Assembly: GCA_964423615.1 (NCBI GenBank)
Contig: CAYRFQ010000073.1
Span: forward strand, 1 to 38,961
DNA: 38,961 nt
From: CAYRFQ01 sp964423615
GTDB taxonomy: Bacteria > Planctomycetota > Planctomycetia > Gemmatales > Gemmataceae
Direction: 5' to 3'
Shown here: one piece after another, positions 16,453 to 25,509 of the stretch
How positions within the stretch are numbered: the first letter of the stretch is position 1
How the letters are laid out: the number at the start of each line of letters is the position of its first letter
Made by a program: the position numbers and the translations under genes
The notes under the pieces: generated by a model
Databases searched by the model: none
The model's input: only the letters and a program-made list of their open reading frames with translations
What the model was told of the DNA's origin: nothing

Positions 16453-16829
16453 CACATCTCTCCTCCATTGTTTCACTTGTTCAGTAGAAATTTGATATCT
16501 CTTGAGCAAGTCTCATGCCAAGTTAAATCTGACGGCAGGAGGGTTGAGTTTTGGCACGGAAACGACTCCTCAGGATCACGAGTAAAGGTCGCAACTGCAC
16601 AGATGCGCGCCGGAGGTGGGCATTTCGTATGCACTCTGCAGAAGTTTCGATTGCTTCGTTTTTACGAACGAGCTCGACCTTCTCAAAGATTTCGCTCCTT
16701 CTTTCGGTCCAGAATTAGCTATTTTGTTGATCCTCGTCAGTCACGGGATAAAATCGATTTCGCTGGTTGGATCGATCAGCGGGACTGTCGATCCGATGTC
16801 ATTCGCCGCCTTCTGGAGGAGCATAATTT
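16453..16829. other. Divergent spacer between DUF1559 and DUF1080 genes
   Basis: This 377-base spacer should hold both promoters. I see no convincing gene and could not choose a promoter pair with confidence. Confidence 0.4.
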
Positions 16830-18047
16830 ATGGACACCAAGGCTACGAGAACGTTGTTGGGCCTGTCGGCCTTATCGGTACTGTTCTTCGTTGGTTCCAC
16901 CAACGCGCAAGAGAAAATGGAGAAGGGCTACACCTCTTTATTCAACGGAAAGAACTTCGATGGGTGGAAAACCATCCTTCGGAGCAAGGACGCCGACCCA
17001 AGCAAGACCTTCATGGTCAAAGATGGAATGATCGTCGTAAGTGGTCGACCGGCTGGTTATTTTTACACTGAGAAAAGCTACAAGAACTACGTCCTCAAAT
17101 TCGATTGGAAATTCAGCAAGCCAGGCAACAGCGGTTTGCTCGTTCACATCACAGGAGATCACCGAATCTGGCCCAAGTGTGTCGAAATGCAAGGGCAGTT
17201 CAACAACCACGGGCATATCTTCGCGATCAGCGGAGCGAAAGGAAAATTCAAAACCGACAGAAAAGCTCTCAAGAAGGCCATCGCCGATGGCGTCGACAAG
17301 TGGCGCACGACCACGCTCGTCGCACGGAATGGTATGTTGACCAGTTTCATCGATGGCGTCAAGATAAGCGAAGGCGTCGGGAACGTCATGAGCGGCCCGT
17401 TTGGATTCCAGTCGGAGGGAACGGAACTCTACTTCAAGAACATCCGCATCAAAGAAATTCCCGACTATGAGCCCCCGACATCGAAAGGTTTCGTTCAACT
17501 TTTCAATGGGAAGAACCTCGATGGCTGGAAGTTCTACTTGCGAACCAAAGAAGAAGTCGATCCGAAGAAAACCTTCGTAGTCAAGGCCGGCCAACTCCAG
17601 GTCACCGGTTTTCCATTCGGCTACTTCTACACCGACAAATCGTACAAGAACTACGTCCTTCGTTACACGTGGAAGTACCCCAAGAAACAACCGAAAGACA
17701 CAACCATGAACAGCGGCTGCCTCGTCCACATGCAACCGCCACAAAAAATCTGGCCTTACTCGGTCGAGCCACAGTGCCGTTATTTTGACCACGGTAAATT
17801 CTTCTTCATCGGGTTCAACAACCGGCCAAAGCAAACGTTCAATTTCATCACACAACGAATGGCTCTGAATCCGAGCTACGAGTGGAACTATACGGAAGTG
17901 GTTTCAAAGAATGGGGTCGTCAAGGTGAGCATCAACGGGATTCAGGTCAATATGGCCAAGACACAGTTGACGTCTGGTCCAATCGGCTTTCAGTCCGAAG
18001 GTGCACGCATCCACTTCAAGGACATCATCATCAAGCCGATGGACTAA
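16830..18047 (+). CDS. Exported protein with two DUF1080 (3-keto-disaccharide hydrolase) domains
   Basis: This 405-residue secreted protein has a signal peptide (TLLGLSALSVLFFVGSTNA, cut near residue 26) and two copies of the DUF1080 domain. Copies start near residues 34 and 221 with matching motifs: LFNGKNFDGWK and LFNGKNLDGWK, then AGYFYTEKSYKNYVL and FGYFYTDKSYKNYVL, then SGPFGFQSEGTELYFKNI and SGPIGFQSEGARIHFKDI. DUF1080 is a concanavalin-like lectin/glucanase fold named for 3-keto-disaccharide hydrolysis and is abundant in planctomycetes that degrade sugars. The copies arose by internal duplication. The start follows GGAGG at 16815-16819. Substrate is unknown. Confidence 0.9.
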   Translation: MDTKATRTLLGLSALSVLFFVGSTNAQEKMEKGYTSLFNGKNFDGWKTILRSKDADPSKTFMVKDGMIVVSGRPAGYFYTEKSYKNYVLKFDWKFSKPGNSGLLVHITGDHRIWPKCVEMQGQFNNHGHIFAISGAKGKFKTDRKALKKAIADGVDKWRTTTLVARNGMLTSFIDGVKISEGVGNVMSGPFGFQSEGTELYFKNIRIKEIPDYEPPTSKGFVQLFNGKNLDGWKFYLRTKEEVDPKKTFVVKAGQLQVTGFPFGYFYTDKSYKNYVLRYTWKYPKKQPKDTTMNSGCLVHMQPPQKIWPYSVEPQCRYFDHGKFFFIGFNNRPKQTFNFITQRMALNPSYEWNYTEVVSKNGVVKVSINGIQVNMAKTQLTSGPIGFQSEGARIHFKDIIIKPMD

Positions 18048-18074
18048 TTGAGACGATCCGTCGTAAACTTGTGT

Positions 18075-18098
18075 TGGCTCGGCGTTGTGCACGAGCCA
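18075..18098. terminator. Hairpin between convergent DUF1080 and GNAT genes
   Basis: Arms tggctcg (18075-18081) and cgagcca (18092-18098) with a 10-base loop, followed by gccctttctg, lie 27 bases after the DUF1080 stop. The stem is short, so confidence is moderate. Confidence 0.5.
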
Positions 18099-18157
18099 GC
18101 CCTTTCTGACTAAATGACATCCGACGGTTGCCATCGTTCACTTGGCAGGAATGCAGT

Positions 18158-18622
18158 TCATTTCGTCGTGGATGGTGGCTCCACAGTCTTTTTCATAAAT
18201 CGATCCCCGTCCATCTTCCAATCCACCCAACCGAGATGGCGATAGAACCCCACAGCCCGATAGTTTTCATCCGGATCGGTTGTAAGCCAAATCTCCTTCC
18301 ATCCTTGTCCGAAAAGCCACTCTTCGACCAACCCAAGCAACCGTTTACCAATTCCACGGCCCTCGTATTCTTCAAGCACAGCTATGACCCACATCTCGCC
18401 GGTCTCTTTGTTCCCCATCGCGAATCCCAAGACATGAGAATTTAGTTCACATACCCACCCACGATGGGATGTTTCCATCATCTCGCAGACCGATTCGGGA
18501 GTGATCCCCAACTCAGTGAGTTCTTCTTTTCCTCGGTCGTTATGCCAGGTTGCAATGCGCACATCGAAAATGGCAGACATGTCGTCAGGTCGAAGTTCGC
18601 GAAAGCGAGTTTTTTCGATCAT
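18158..18622 (-). CDS. GNAT-family N-acetyltransferase
   Basis: This 154-residue protein has the GNAT fold, transferring an acyl group from acyl-CoA to an amine on an unknown substrate. The acyl-CoA pyrophosphate loop EGRGIGKRLL lies at 87-96, after strand MWVIAVLEEY. The motif B region ends with NYRAVGFYRHLGW, the common C-terminal GFYR.LG pattern. The ATG at 18622 begins right at the first strand (TRFRELRPDDMSAI). It is 170 bases downstream of the zinc-ribbon gene on the same strand and could be cotranscribed. The family is certain; the substrate is not. Confidence 0.88.
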   Translation of the reverse strand: MIEKTRFRELRPDDMSAIFDVRIATWHNDRGKEELTELGITPESVCEMMETSHRGWVCELNSHVLGFAMGNKETGEMWVIAVLEEYEGRGIGKRLLGLVEEWLFGQGWKEIWLTTDPDENYRAVGFYRHLGWVDWKMDGDRFMKKTVEPPSTTK

Positions 18623-18792
18623 CGTCAGGTTCAGTCTCGTTGAATGCTTTGGAGTGATTAGAGATAGGATCGACGAGGAACCTCATCATCACAGAAGAAT
18701 AAGCCGTTGACGAATGAGGGCTACACAGAAATCCAATGACGGATCGAGACCGCTCTCGGTCGAAATCTTCGACGGTACTCCTCGTCTTATTA

Positions 18793-20073
18793 CTACTTCC
18801 GCAAGGCTTCGCGGATTGCAGTAATGATTCCGGCACCCTTGTTCAGTTCCATTCGAAGCTGGAGAGTAACCCACGGGTCTTGTTTGGCTTCTTCATCTGT
18901 CGCCGTTGTCGGTCCAATAATCTTGTAGTCGCGTGCCAACTTGGGGCCATTTCCGGAAGGCGGGAATAACTTCTCAATAACTTGCGTAGACTCGAGACTA
19001 TCTCCTTTGAAATTGGCCTCTAGAGTCAAACCTTTGTGCAGCCGCAAACTGCCTGTTGCCACCTCCATCTTTCGAAGGGCGTTGGCATTCTGCTCGTTCA
19101 ACTGATTGGTCAAAGCCCCCACGGCAATGAGACCTTTCGCAGCCTCAGGTCTTGCCACGACCCAAGCGAACGCGGTGGGATTCAAACGTTTCTTCAAAGC
19201 AGTTTGAACGCCCTCGGGAAAATCGTCGATCAAAGAAAAAGGGTTGTCCCTTATCGTCTTTAAGTCTTCCACTTCAGCACCTGGCTGAAACAAAATCGCC
19301 ATCGATTTCGCGTTGATGCACCACAAAAGGCCTGCGTTATTGGGTAACTGAAAGGCCGGTTTCTTCTTGTAGTTCACGCCCGGAATCCCGGTCAATTCTT
19401 TCTTAATGGGATTGATATTGTATCCACCCCGGGTTTGGACAATAGCAATGAGCCTTAGCCCGCCCTTCTGAGTGACACCCAAAGCGACACTATGAATATC
19501 AGTGATTTTGAGTCCGGTCCAGGTTTCGAAAGTTTCCAGGTCCAACATCGGGAGTTGCCTCTGGAGGTCTTTGATCATGTCTTGTCCGTCTTCTTCGGCC
19601 AACAGTTCGCCGATGTGGAAGCCAGCCAAAACAACACAGTCTCCAGGGAGGTTAGCCAGCCCTGGCAAACTTGCTGGAGGGACTGGTTTTACTGGCTCGT
19701 AATCCCGATTCGTCAATTGCTCCGGGTAATCGTTTTTCCGCCGGCTGTCTTGCGTCCAGAGAGCGTATCCCAACCCAACGCCAGCCATAATTGCCATAAT
19801 TCCCAAGACAACGATCGCTGTTCGTAGATTCGACCACTTGACCGGATCGGGAGTCCTAAGAAGCGTTGACGAGGCTGGAGTGGCCTGAACACCAGCATTC
19901 CCAGGGTCTGAACTCCCCTGAGGTGCACCAGCCGAGGAAATGACGTCTTCCCACGAGACGTTCGGGATCGTCTCGCCACAACTGGAACAGACGACCTTCG
20001 ACGAACCCGGCGTAATCTCCGAGGACGAAATGGTAGCATTGCAATAAGGGCAAACTATTGTTCCCGAACTCAT
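18793..20073 (-). CDS. Zinc-ribbon single-pass membrane protein
   Basis: This 426-residue protein is not a family I can name. An N-terminal zinc ribbon has C8-P-Y-C11 and C29-S-S-C32. A Ser/Pro-rich linker follows, then one transmembrane helix near 84-107 (AIVVLGIMAIMAGVGLGYAL) and a roughly 310-residue domain, presumably outside the cytoplasm. That domain includes LPGLANLPGDCVVLAGFHIGELL and resembles planctomycete proteins that test a stored score against model values, with unknown function. I chose ATG 20073 (MSSGTIVCPYC) because the ribbon is then N-terminal and AGGA lies upstream. The 57 extra upstream codons are low-complexity and overlap the 11-bp repeat array. Confidence 0.8.
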   Translation of the reverse strand: MSSGTIVCPYCNATISSSEITPGSSKVVCSSCGETIPNVSWEDVISSAGAPQGSSDPGNAGVQATPASSTLLRTPDPVKWSNLRTAIVVLGIMAIMAGVGLGYALWTQDSRRKNDYPEQLTNRDYEPVKPVPPASLPGLANLPGDCVVLAGFHIGELLAEEDGQDMIKDLQRQLPMLDLETFETWTGLKITDIHSVALGVTQKGGLRLIAIVQTRGGYNINPIKKELTGIPGVNYKKKPAFQLPNNAGLLWCINAKSMAILFQPGAEVEDLKTIRDNPFSLIDDFPEGVQTALKKRLNPTAFAWVVARPEAAKGLIAVGALTNQLNEQNANALRKMEVATGSLRLHKGLTLEANFKGDSLESTQVIEKLFPPSGNGPKLARDYKIIGPTTATDEEAKQDPWVTLQLRMELNKGAGIITAIREALRK

Positions 20074-20173
20074 AAAGACACATCCTGGAGAAAAAAATTG
20101 CGAGTTGTGAATGAGTAGTCGAACGTTCCGAGACGGAACTAACCTCCGAAACCTGCAAAATTTCGACACAAAA

Positions 20174-20244
20174 TGACAGTAAATTGACATAAAACTGACA
20201 CTAATCTGCATACTTTCTGCAGTAAACCTGCACTGTTTTTGCAC
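20174..20244. repeat. Seven repeats at exact 11-bp spacing
   Basis: Pentamers begin at 20174, 20185, 20196 (TGACA each), 20207 (TGCAT), 20218 (TGCAG), 20229 (TGCAC) and 20240 (TGCAC), every one exactly 11 bases apart with AT-rich spacers. The array lies 101-171 bases upstream of the zinc-ribbon start, so it faces that promoter region. The phasing is close to one helical turn, which suggests a cooperatively bound protein, but a plain tandem repeat is possible. Confidence 0.75.
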
Positions 20245-21111
20245 TTTTTTGCGCCGCCTTTAATTCCATATCTTCATGCATATCAATAATTTACAGAAAT
20301 AAGGTATGACAGATTTGGCCAAAAAACGCTTGTTCGTGTGACTTTGGAGGTCATCCACCACGTCGAAGCGCAATCCCTCACTATATAATAGGGTTGAACG
20401 CGATGTCATTTTTCACTAAATGGCCCGGCTGCAAAAAAATTTTCAGAAACTCAGCCAACCCCACGCCCAAACGGCACGATGCCAAAACCCTTTCCTTCGA
20501 ATCGAGATACAGACACCCCACAGTCTTTATCCGCCGAACAACGGCCTCAAACCGCAACCTCTCTCAGTCCAACTTCGACGCGGCCGCTTGTCCTTCAATT
20601 TTTGCGAGAGGATTCATTCCTGTCTACCAGACCCGCGTAGCGAGATCGCTTTTTCTCGACGTCCGGTAGGACGTGAGAGCGGGAAATTCTTGTTTCTGGG
20701 CAACGCCAACTGGACCCTTCGTTCGATCCTCTTGACCGGTTCTTTACCTGCTTTTACACTGCGACAAGTATCTCCGCTCATAGACGCTTCGTATTATCCC
20801 CAAACTGCGAGATCAACCGAGACGGCGGGATTAGTCAGGATTTATGATCGTAAAATTTGTAAGATAAAGACTTGTTGGATTCCAAGACAATCTCGGGCCT
20901 CAACGATTCCAAAGTGATCAATCGAAGAACAATCCCGATAGATTACCCCAACCATCGTTGGAGTCCATAACGGCTGTGACACGTACACAATTCACCGAAG
21001 AATACCGGAGTTTTCTCGACGGACTTGCCAATAGCAAAATGCGCTGTCCGGACCGAAAACGACCGAAAACACGAATACTTCCCAGGATAGCGTTCGCACA
21101 CAGGAGACAAT
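20245..21111. other. Long spacer upstream of secA
   Basis: This 867-base spacer lies between the divergent zinc-ribbon gene and secA. Open frames at about 20394-20917 (+) and 20943-21344 (-) have no recognisable content and I do not call them. A TATAAT at 20384-20389 lacks a good -35 partner. Two tandem 10-bp copies of gaccgaaaac (21051-21070) lie 41 bases before secA. Confidence 0.45.
21051..21070 (+). repeat. Tandem 10-bp repeat in the secA leader
   Basis: Two direct copies of gaccgaaaac sit back to back, 41 bases before the secA start. A possible regulator site or chance repeat; nothing more can be said. Confidence 0.4.
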
Positions 21112-24100
21112 ATGGCCACTGACACTAAAACCGCTGCCAATAAGAAGACAAAGGCCGGGAAATCCAAGCCAGACAAGACCCCGAAAGAGACGGTTACCCC
21201 TGCAGCGGCCATGGCAAAAGCCAACAGAATGGACGCGAGTATCCTTGAAAAAATCGGGGATAGCTTCAACAACCTCGGCGAGAGCTTCATGGGCTTGATC
21301 TCGCGGCTGTTCGGCTCAAGCAACGAACGGTACGTGAAAAACATCGGTTACGTCCGACCCAAGAACTCTCCCGAACACGTCGTATTACCTGGCTCGATTC
21401 TCGCCCAGGTGAACGACCTCGAAGAAGCCATGGAGGAACTCGACGACGGCGAACTGAAGGCCAAAACAGACGAGTTCCGCGAGCGGCTGGAAAACGGCGA
21501 GACTCTTGACGACATCTTACCCGAAGCCTTTGCGGCCTGTCGCGAGGCCGGACGTCGGACCAAGGGAATGCGGCACTACGACGTTCAGATCGTCGGCGGC
21601 GTCGTTCTCCACCGAGGAGACATCGCCGAGATGGTCACAGGCGAAGGAAAAACGCTCGTCGCAACGCTCCCGGCCTACCTCAACGGCCTCACCGGCAAAG
21701 GCGTCCACATCATTACGGTCAACGATTACCTCGCCCGCCGTGACTGCGAATGGATGTCTCCCATCTACCACGCCCTTGGGTTAACTTGCGGATACATCCA
21801 GAGCGACATGGACCCTGTTGACCGCCGAAAGGCCTACGACTGTGACATCACGTATGGAACCAACAGCGAATTCGGCTTCGACTACCTCCGCGATAACATG
21901 AAGCCCGCCCGGTGGGGAGACGACAACTATCCCACCGACATGCACCAGTGTCAGAAGGCCCTCCATTATGCCATCATCGACGAGGTCGACAACATTCTCG
22001 TCGACGAGGCTCGCACCCCGTTGATCATCTCCGGAGAGGCCCACGGCGACCTGAAGAAGTATTCGCGAGCCAACGACATCGTTCTCCAACTCAACGACCT
22101 CGAGAAGAGAGCCCAGCAAGAACAAAAAGTGTCCTCCTCTGTCGATCCGAACGACCCCAACGCCTTGAAAGGCTATTACTTCCAGCTCAACGAGAAGGAA
22201 CACTCCTGCCATCTCACCGACGAAGGCGTTCGAAAGGCCGAAGAGTTGGCCGGCGTCGAGAGCTTCTATACCGCCGGCAACATGGAGTGGCCGCACCTCA
22301 TAGACAATGCCCTCAAGGCCCACCACCTCTACAAGAAGGACAAGCATTACGTCGTCATGCGGCATCCGGAGACCCGCGAGATGGCCGTCGTCATCGTCGA
22401 CGAGTTCACCGGCCGCTTGATGGTCGGACGGCAATGGAGCGACGGCCTCCACCAAGCCGTCGAGGCCAAGCATGCCCGCGAAGGCGTCAAGATCAAACAA
22501 GAAACCCAGACCTTGGCTACCATCACCCTCCAGAACTTCTTCAAACTCTACGATAAACTCTCCGGGATGACCGGAACGGCCATGACTGAGGCCAACGAGT
22601 TCTGGAAAATCTACAAGCTCGATGTCATCGCCGTTCCGACCAACAAACCACTCGTCCGGGATGACCGCCCCGACTTGATCTACATGACAGAAAAAGAGAA
22701 GTGGGTCGCCGTTGCCGACGAAATCGAACGCATCCACAAGTGGGACATCCTGACACTCGCTGGTGGCGAAGAAATCGTCGGAACCGCGACGGCCGAGGAC
22801 GAGTGGACGACCTACACCCTCGGCGACGGAACGACCATCGATGGGACAATCGTCGAGGACGAAGACGAAGACGAGGACGAAGAAGACGAGACGGTCACCA
22901 TCAAACTGCGCGGCAAAAACAAGACCCAAGTAGTCTCCGTCGAGGACATCGCCTCCGAAGAACACCACGTCCAGATCGTCATCCAGCCAAAGGGCTCCAA
23001 GGAAAAGAAGACGTTCACCGACGACGAGTTCGAACGCTACGAACCGCGTGGTCGCCCCATCCTCATCGGTACCACGACCGTCGAGAAATCGGACAAACTC
23101 AGCGCCCAGCTCAAGAAACGTGGCATCAAGCACGAGTTGCTCAACGCCAAACCCGAATACGCCGCCCGAGAGGCCGAGATCGTCGCCCAAGCTGGGCGTA
23201 TCGGGGCCGTAACGATCGCCACAAACATGGCTGGTCGCGGTACCGACATCGTCCTCGGCGGGAACGTCGAATTCCTGGCCTGGGCCAAACTCAGCAGTAA
23301 GTACGAAACTCGGCTCGACGTGCCACCCGACGTCTGGAAAGAGACCGTCGAGGAAATCGAGGCCCGCGAAAAAATGAAAGTAGAAGGACGACGCGTTGCC
23401 CATATGGGCGGCCTCGTCGTGATCGGGACCGAACGCCACGAAGCCCGCCGTATCGACAACCAACTCCGTGGCCGCGCCGGTCGCCAAGGTGACCCCGGTG
23501 TTACCCGATTCTATTTATGTCTCGAAGACGACCTCATGCGCATCTTCGCCGGCGACTGGGTCAAGGGTGTCTTGCAATGGTCGGGCATGGAAGCCGGCCA
23601 GGCCATCGAGAGTCGGATGGTTTCTCGTCGAATCGAAGGCGCCCAAAAGAAAGTCGAAGAACGCAACTTCGACATCCGCCGAAACCTCCTCGAATACGAC
23701 GAGGTCATGGACCATCAAAGGAAAGAGGTTTACGGTTACCGCCAACGAATCCTTGAAGGCGCCAACTGTAAAATGCTCATCTGCGAGATGCTTTACGACC
23801 AAATCAGCAAAGCCGTCGACGCGTTTTCCGATCCCTCCTACGGCCCAGCCAGTTTTGCCGAGTTCGTCTCCAATCGACTGTCGACCGAGTACGGCAGCCA
23901 CGAATTCATGCGGATGGACTTCGAACAAGCCGAACGCTACGCCCGCGAAAAGGCCTTCAAACGGGTTCCGACTGCCATCCACGAGGCCATGGAAGAAAAC
24001 CTCAATCCTGACGCCGAGGACAAGAGCGAGTGGAACTGGCAAGCGATGGCGTCTAACGTCAACACCCGCTTCGGGTTCAAATACAACGAACGCCAGCTCA

Positions 24101-25245
24101 AGCAAATCGGAACAGACCACCTGGCCGAAAATCTCATCATCGAGGCCAACAAGGTTGTCGAAGAGTTCGACTTGTCCGAAGGACAGCACTACCTCGACAC
24201 ATCGTGGGGATTACGATCAACCGTCGACTGGGTACGCTTGACATTCGGCATCCAGATGGAAGCTGACGAACTCGAAGGCAAGGAACCCGAAGAACTCAAG
24301 GAAATCATCTACCAACACGTTAAGGATCTCTATCAACAAAAAGACGCCGAGTTTCCAGTACGCGTGGCCATCGGACGTTTCATGGCCGACGGTCCCAGGA
24401 GGGCTCCCGGCGCCGGAATCCGGTCCGACCGCGAGGGCCTGTTCCAGTGGGGCAAAGACCGATTCGCGAAATACGAAGACCTGGTCAAAGAAGACGAATT
24501 CAAGACCGAGTCTCGTTCGAAACTCACCGAGAAGTTGATCGACGTCAGTAAACACAACATGCCCGAAGAGATGGACCAGTTCGACATCGATGACAGCCTC
24601 ATGGAAGCCTTCGGCAGCGACGCCGAGTTGGACGAGGAGACCGCCACCGCTTACGCCGAATGGCTCAAGGAAAACTTGGGCTTGGAAATCGAGCCGTCCG
24701 AACTCATGGAAATCGAAATCGACGAAGCCCGGACCAAACTCTGGAACCTCTACGACGCCACCTACCGTCGCGAGATGCGGAAGATGGAACGATCACTCCT
24801 ACTCCAACACGTCGACAGTTCGTGGAAAAACCACCTCCACGTCATGGACCACTTGCGCAGTAGCATCGGCTTACGTGGTGTGGCCCAGGAAGACCCCAAA
24901 ACTGAGTACAAACGTGAGGGGATGAAGATGTTCGAGGAGATGTGGAACGGTTTGCGAGATAAAATCTCCGACACGATCTTCCGAATGGAAGACGCCGACG
25001 TCTCCGACTACTCTCTATGGGACATCACCGAGTTCCGGCACGACGAAGCAGCCAGTGCCGCCTCGATGGCTCCTCCCGAGGGGAGCATCATGGCCGAGCA
25101 ACAACAAGCCATCCAGAACAGCCAACAAGCCGAGGGCGTCAAAGCGGCGACAATCCGCAATCGCAAGCAAAAAGTCGGACGCAACGATCCATGCCCTTGC
25201 GGCAGCGGCAAGAAGTACAAGAGTTGCTGCTTGCGGAGATCGTAG
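21112..25245 (+). CDS. secA: Protein translocase ATPase SecA, unusually long
   Basis: SecA drives preprotein export through SecYEG at the inner membrane. This one has 1377 residues against 901 in E. coli. After a Lys/Ala-rich N-terminal extension of about 55 residues come Walker A TGEGKT (176-181), VNDYLARRD, YGTNSEFGFDYLRDN, and DEVD (290-293) followed by ILVDEARTPLIISG. The second ATPase half has GTTTVEKSD, TNMAGRGTDIVLGGN and LRGRAGRQGDPG. Between the halves, residues about 544-643 are an insertion absent from standard SecA, with an acidic run (about 582-593) and strand-rich flanks. The helical scaffold and wing region is also enlarged. The C-terminal zinc motif CPCGSGKKYKSCC is at 1361-1373. 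The start follows CAGGAGA. The frame is intact. Confidence 0.97.
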   Translation: MATDTKTAANKKTKAGKSKPDKTPKETVTPAAAMAKANRMDASILEKIGDSFNNLGESFMGLISRLFGSSNERYVKNIGYVRPKNSPEHVVLPGSILAQVNDLEEAMEELDDGELKAKTDEFRERLENGETLDDILPEAFAACREAGRRTKGMRHYDVQIVGGVVLHRGDIAEMVTGEGKTLVATLPAYLNGLTGKGVHIITVNDYLARRDCEWMSPIYHALGLTCGYIQSDMDPVDRRKAYDCDITYGTNSEFGFDYLRDNMKPARWGDDNYPTDMHQCQKALHYAIIDEVDNILVDEARTPLIISGEAHGDLKKYSRANDIVLQLNDLEKRAQQEQKVSSSVDPNDPNALKGYYFQLNEKEHSCHLTDEGVRKAEELAGVESFYTAGNMEWPHLIDNALKAHHLYKKDKHYVVMRHPETREMAVVIVDEFTGRLMVGRQWSDGLHQAVEAKHAREGVKIKQETQTLATITLQNFFKLYDKLSGMTGTAMTEANEFWKIYKLDVIAVPTNKPLVRDDRPDLIYMTEKEKWVAVADEIERIHKWDILTLAGGEEIVGTATAEDEWTTYTLGDGTTIDGTIVEDEDEDEDEEDETVTIKLRGKNKTQVVSVEDIASEEHHVQIVIQPKGSKEKKTFTDDEFERYEPRGRPILIGTTTVEKSDKLSAQLKKRGIKHELLNAKPEYAAREAEIVAQAGRIGAVTIATNMAGRGTDIVLGGNVEFLAWAKLSSKYETRLDVPPDVWKETVEEIEAREKMKVEGRRVAHMGGLVVIGTERHEARRIDNQLRGRAGRQGDPGVTRFYLCLEDDLMRIFAGDWVKGVLQWSGMEAGQAIESRMVSRRIEGAQKKVEERNFDIRRNLLEYDEVMDHQRKEVYGYRQRILEGANCKMLICEMLYDQISKAVDAFSDPSYGPASFAEFVSNRLSTEYGSHEFMRMDFEQAERYAREKAFKRVPTAIHEAMEENLNPDAEDKSEWNWQAMASNVNTRFGFKYNERQLKQIGTDHLAENLIIEANKVVEEFDLSEGQHYLDTSWGLRSTVDWVRLTFGIQMEADELEGKEPEELKEIIYQHVKDLYQQKDAEFPVRVAIGRFMADGPRRAPGAGIRSDREGLFQWGKDRFAKYEDLVKEDEFKTESRSKLTEKLIDVSKHNMPEEMDQFDIDDSLMEAFGSDAELDEETATAYAEWLKENLGLEIEPSELMEIEIDEARTKLWNLYDATYRREMRKMERSLLLQHVDSSWKNHLHVMDHLRSSIGLRGVAQEDPKTEYKREGMKMFEEMWNGLRDKISDTIFRMEDADVSDYSLWDITEFRHDEAASAASMAPPEGSIMAEQQQAIQNSQQAEGVKAATIRNRKQKVGRNDPCPCGSGKKYKSCCLRRS

Positions 25246-25509
25246 CCACGCAGCAACTGCCGGAGACATTGGGTTCGGTTCTGAGCCCCTTGGGCAGTCG
25301 GATAAACAAGAGTCGTGTTTTTAACTTTCAGCCCCGAAGGGGCGATAGATCCTAGCCGTGGGTGTGAACCCACGGAACTCAAAGTATTAGAACAAACATG
25401 ACCTACTGATCCGTCCGCCCTAAGCTCCTCTTCACCCTCGCTCCAACCAGAACAGTGTTCCAGGGGCCACCCTTCCCAACGTTCTCATCCCTCGCCGGAA
25501 AGGATTCCG
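25246..25509. other. Spacer with dispersed-type hairpin repeat
   Basis: This 264-base spacer between secA and waaA has no gene. Its main content is the paired hairpin repeat listed next. Confidence 0.5.
25331..25375. repeat. Twin-hairpin intergenic repeat
   Basis: Two perfect hairpins lie 12 bases apart: gcccc/ggggc with loop gaa (25331-25343) and ccgtgggt/acccacgg with loop gtga (25356-25375). From memory, similar text recurs between genes in planctomycete genomes, which would make this a dispersed repeat; I cannot verify that here. It may also end the secA transcript. Confidence 0.6.

Noticed and set aside
16938..17855. 305-codon open frame opposite the DUF1080 gene
   Set aside because: Antisense shadow of a clearly real gene with signal peptide and two domains.
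20394..20917. Overlapping plus-strand open frames in the secA upstream spacer
   Set aside because: Arg/Pro/Ser-rich text without domain, ribosome-binding site or agreement between frames.
21781..23487. 568-codon open frame on the strand opposite secA
   Set aside because: It mirrors the codon bias of secA. Its composition (long runs of Val, Leu, Asp, Gly) is typical of an antisense shadow.
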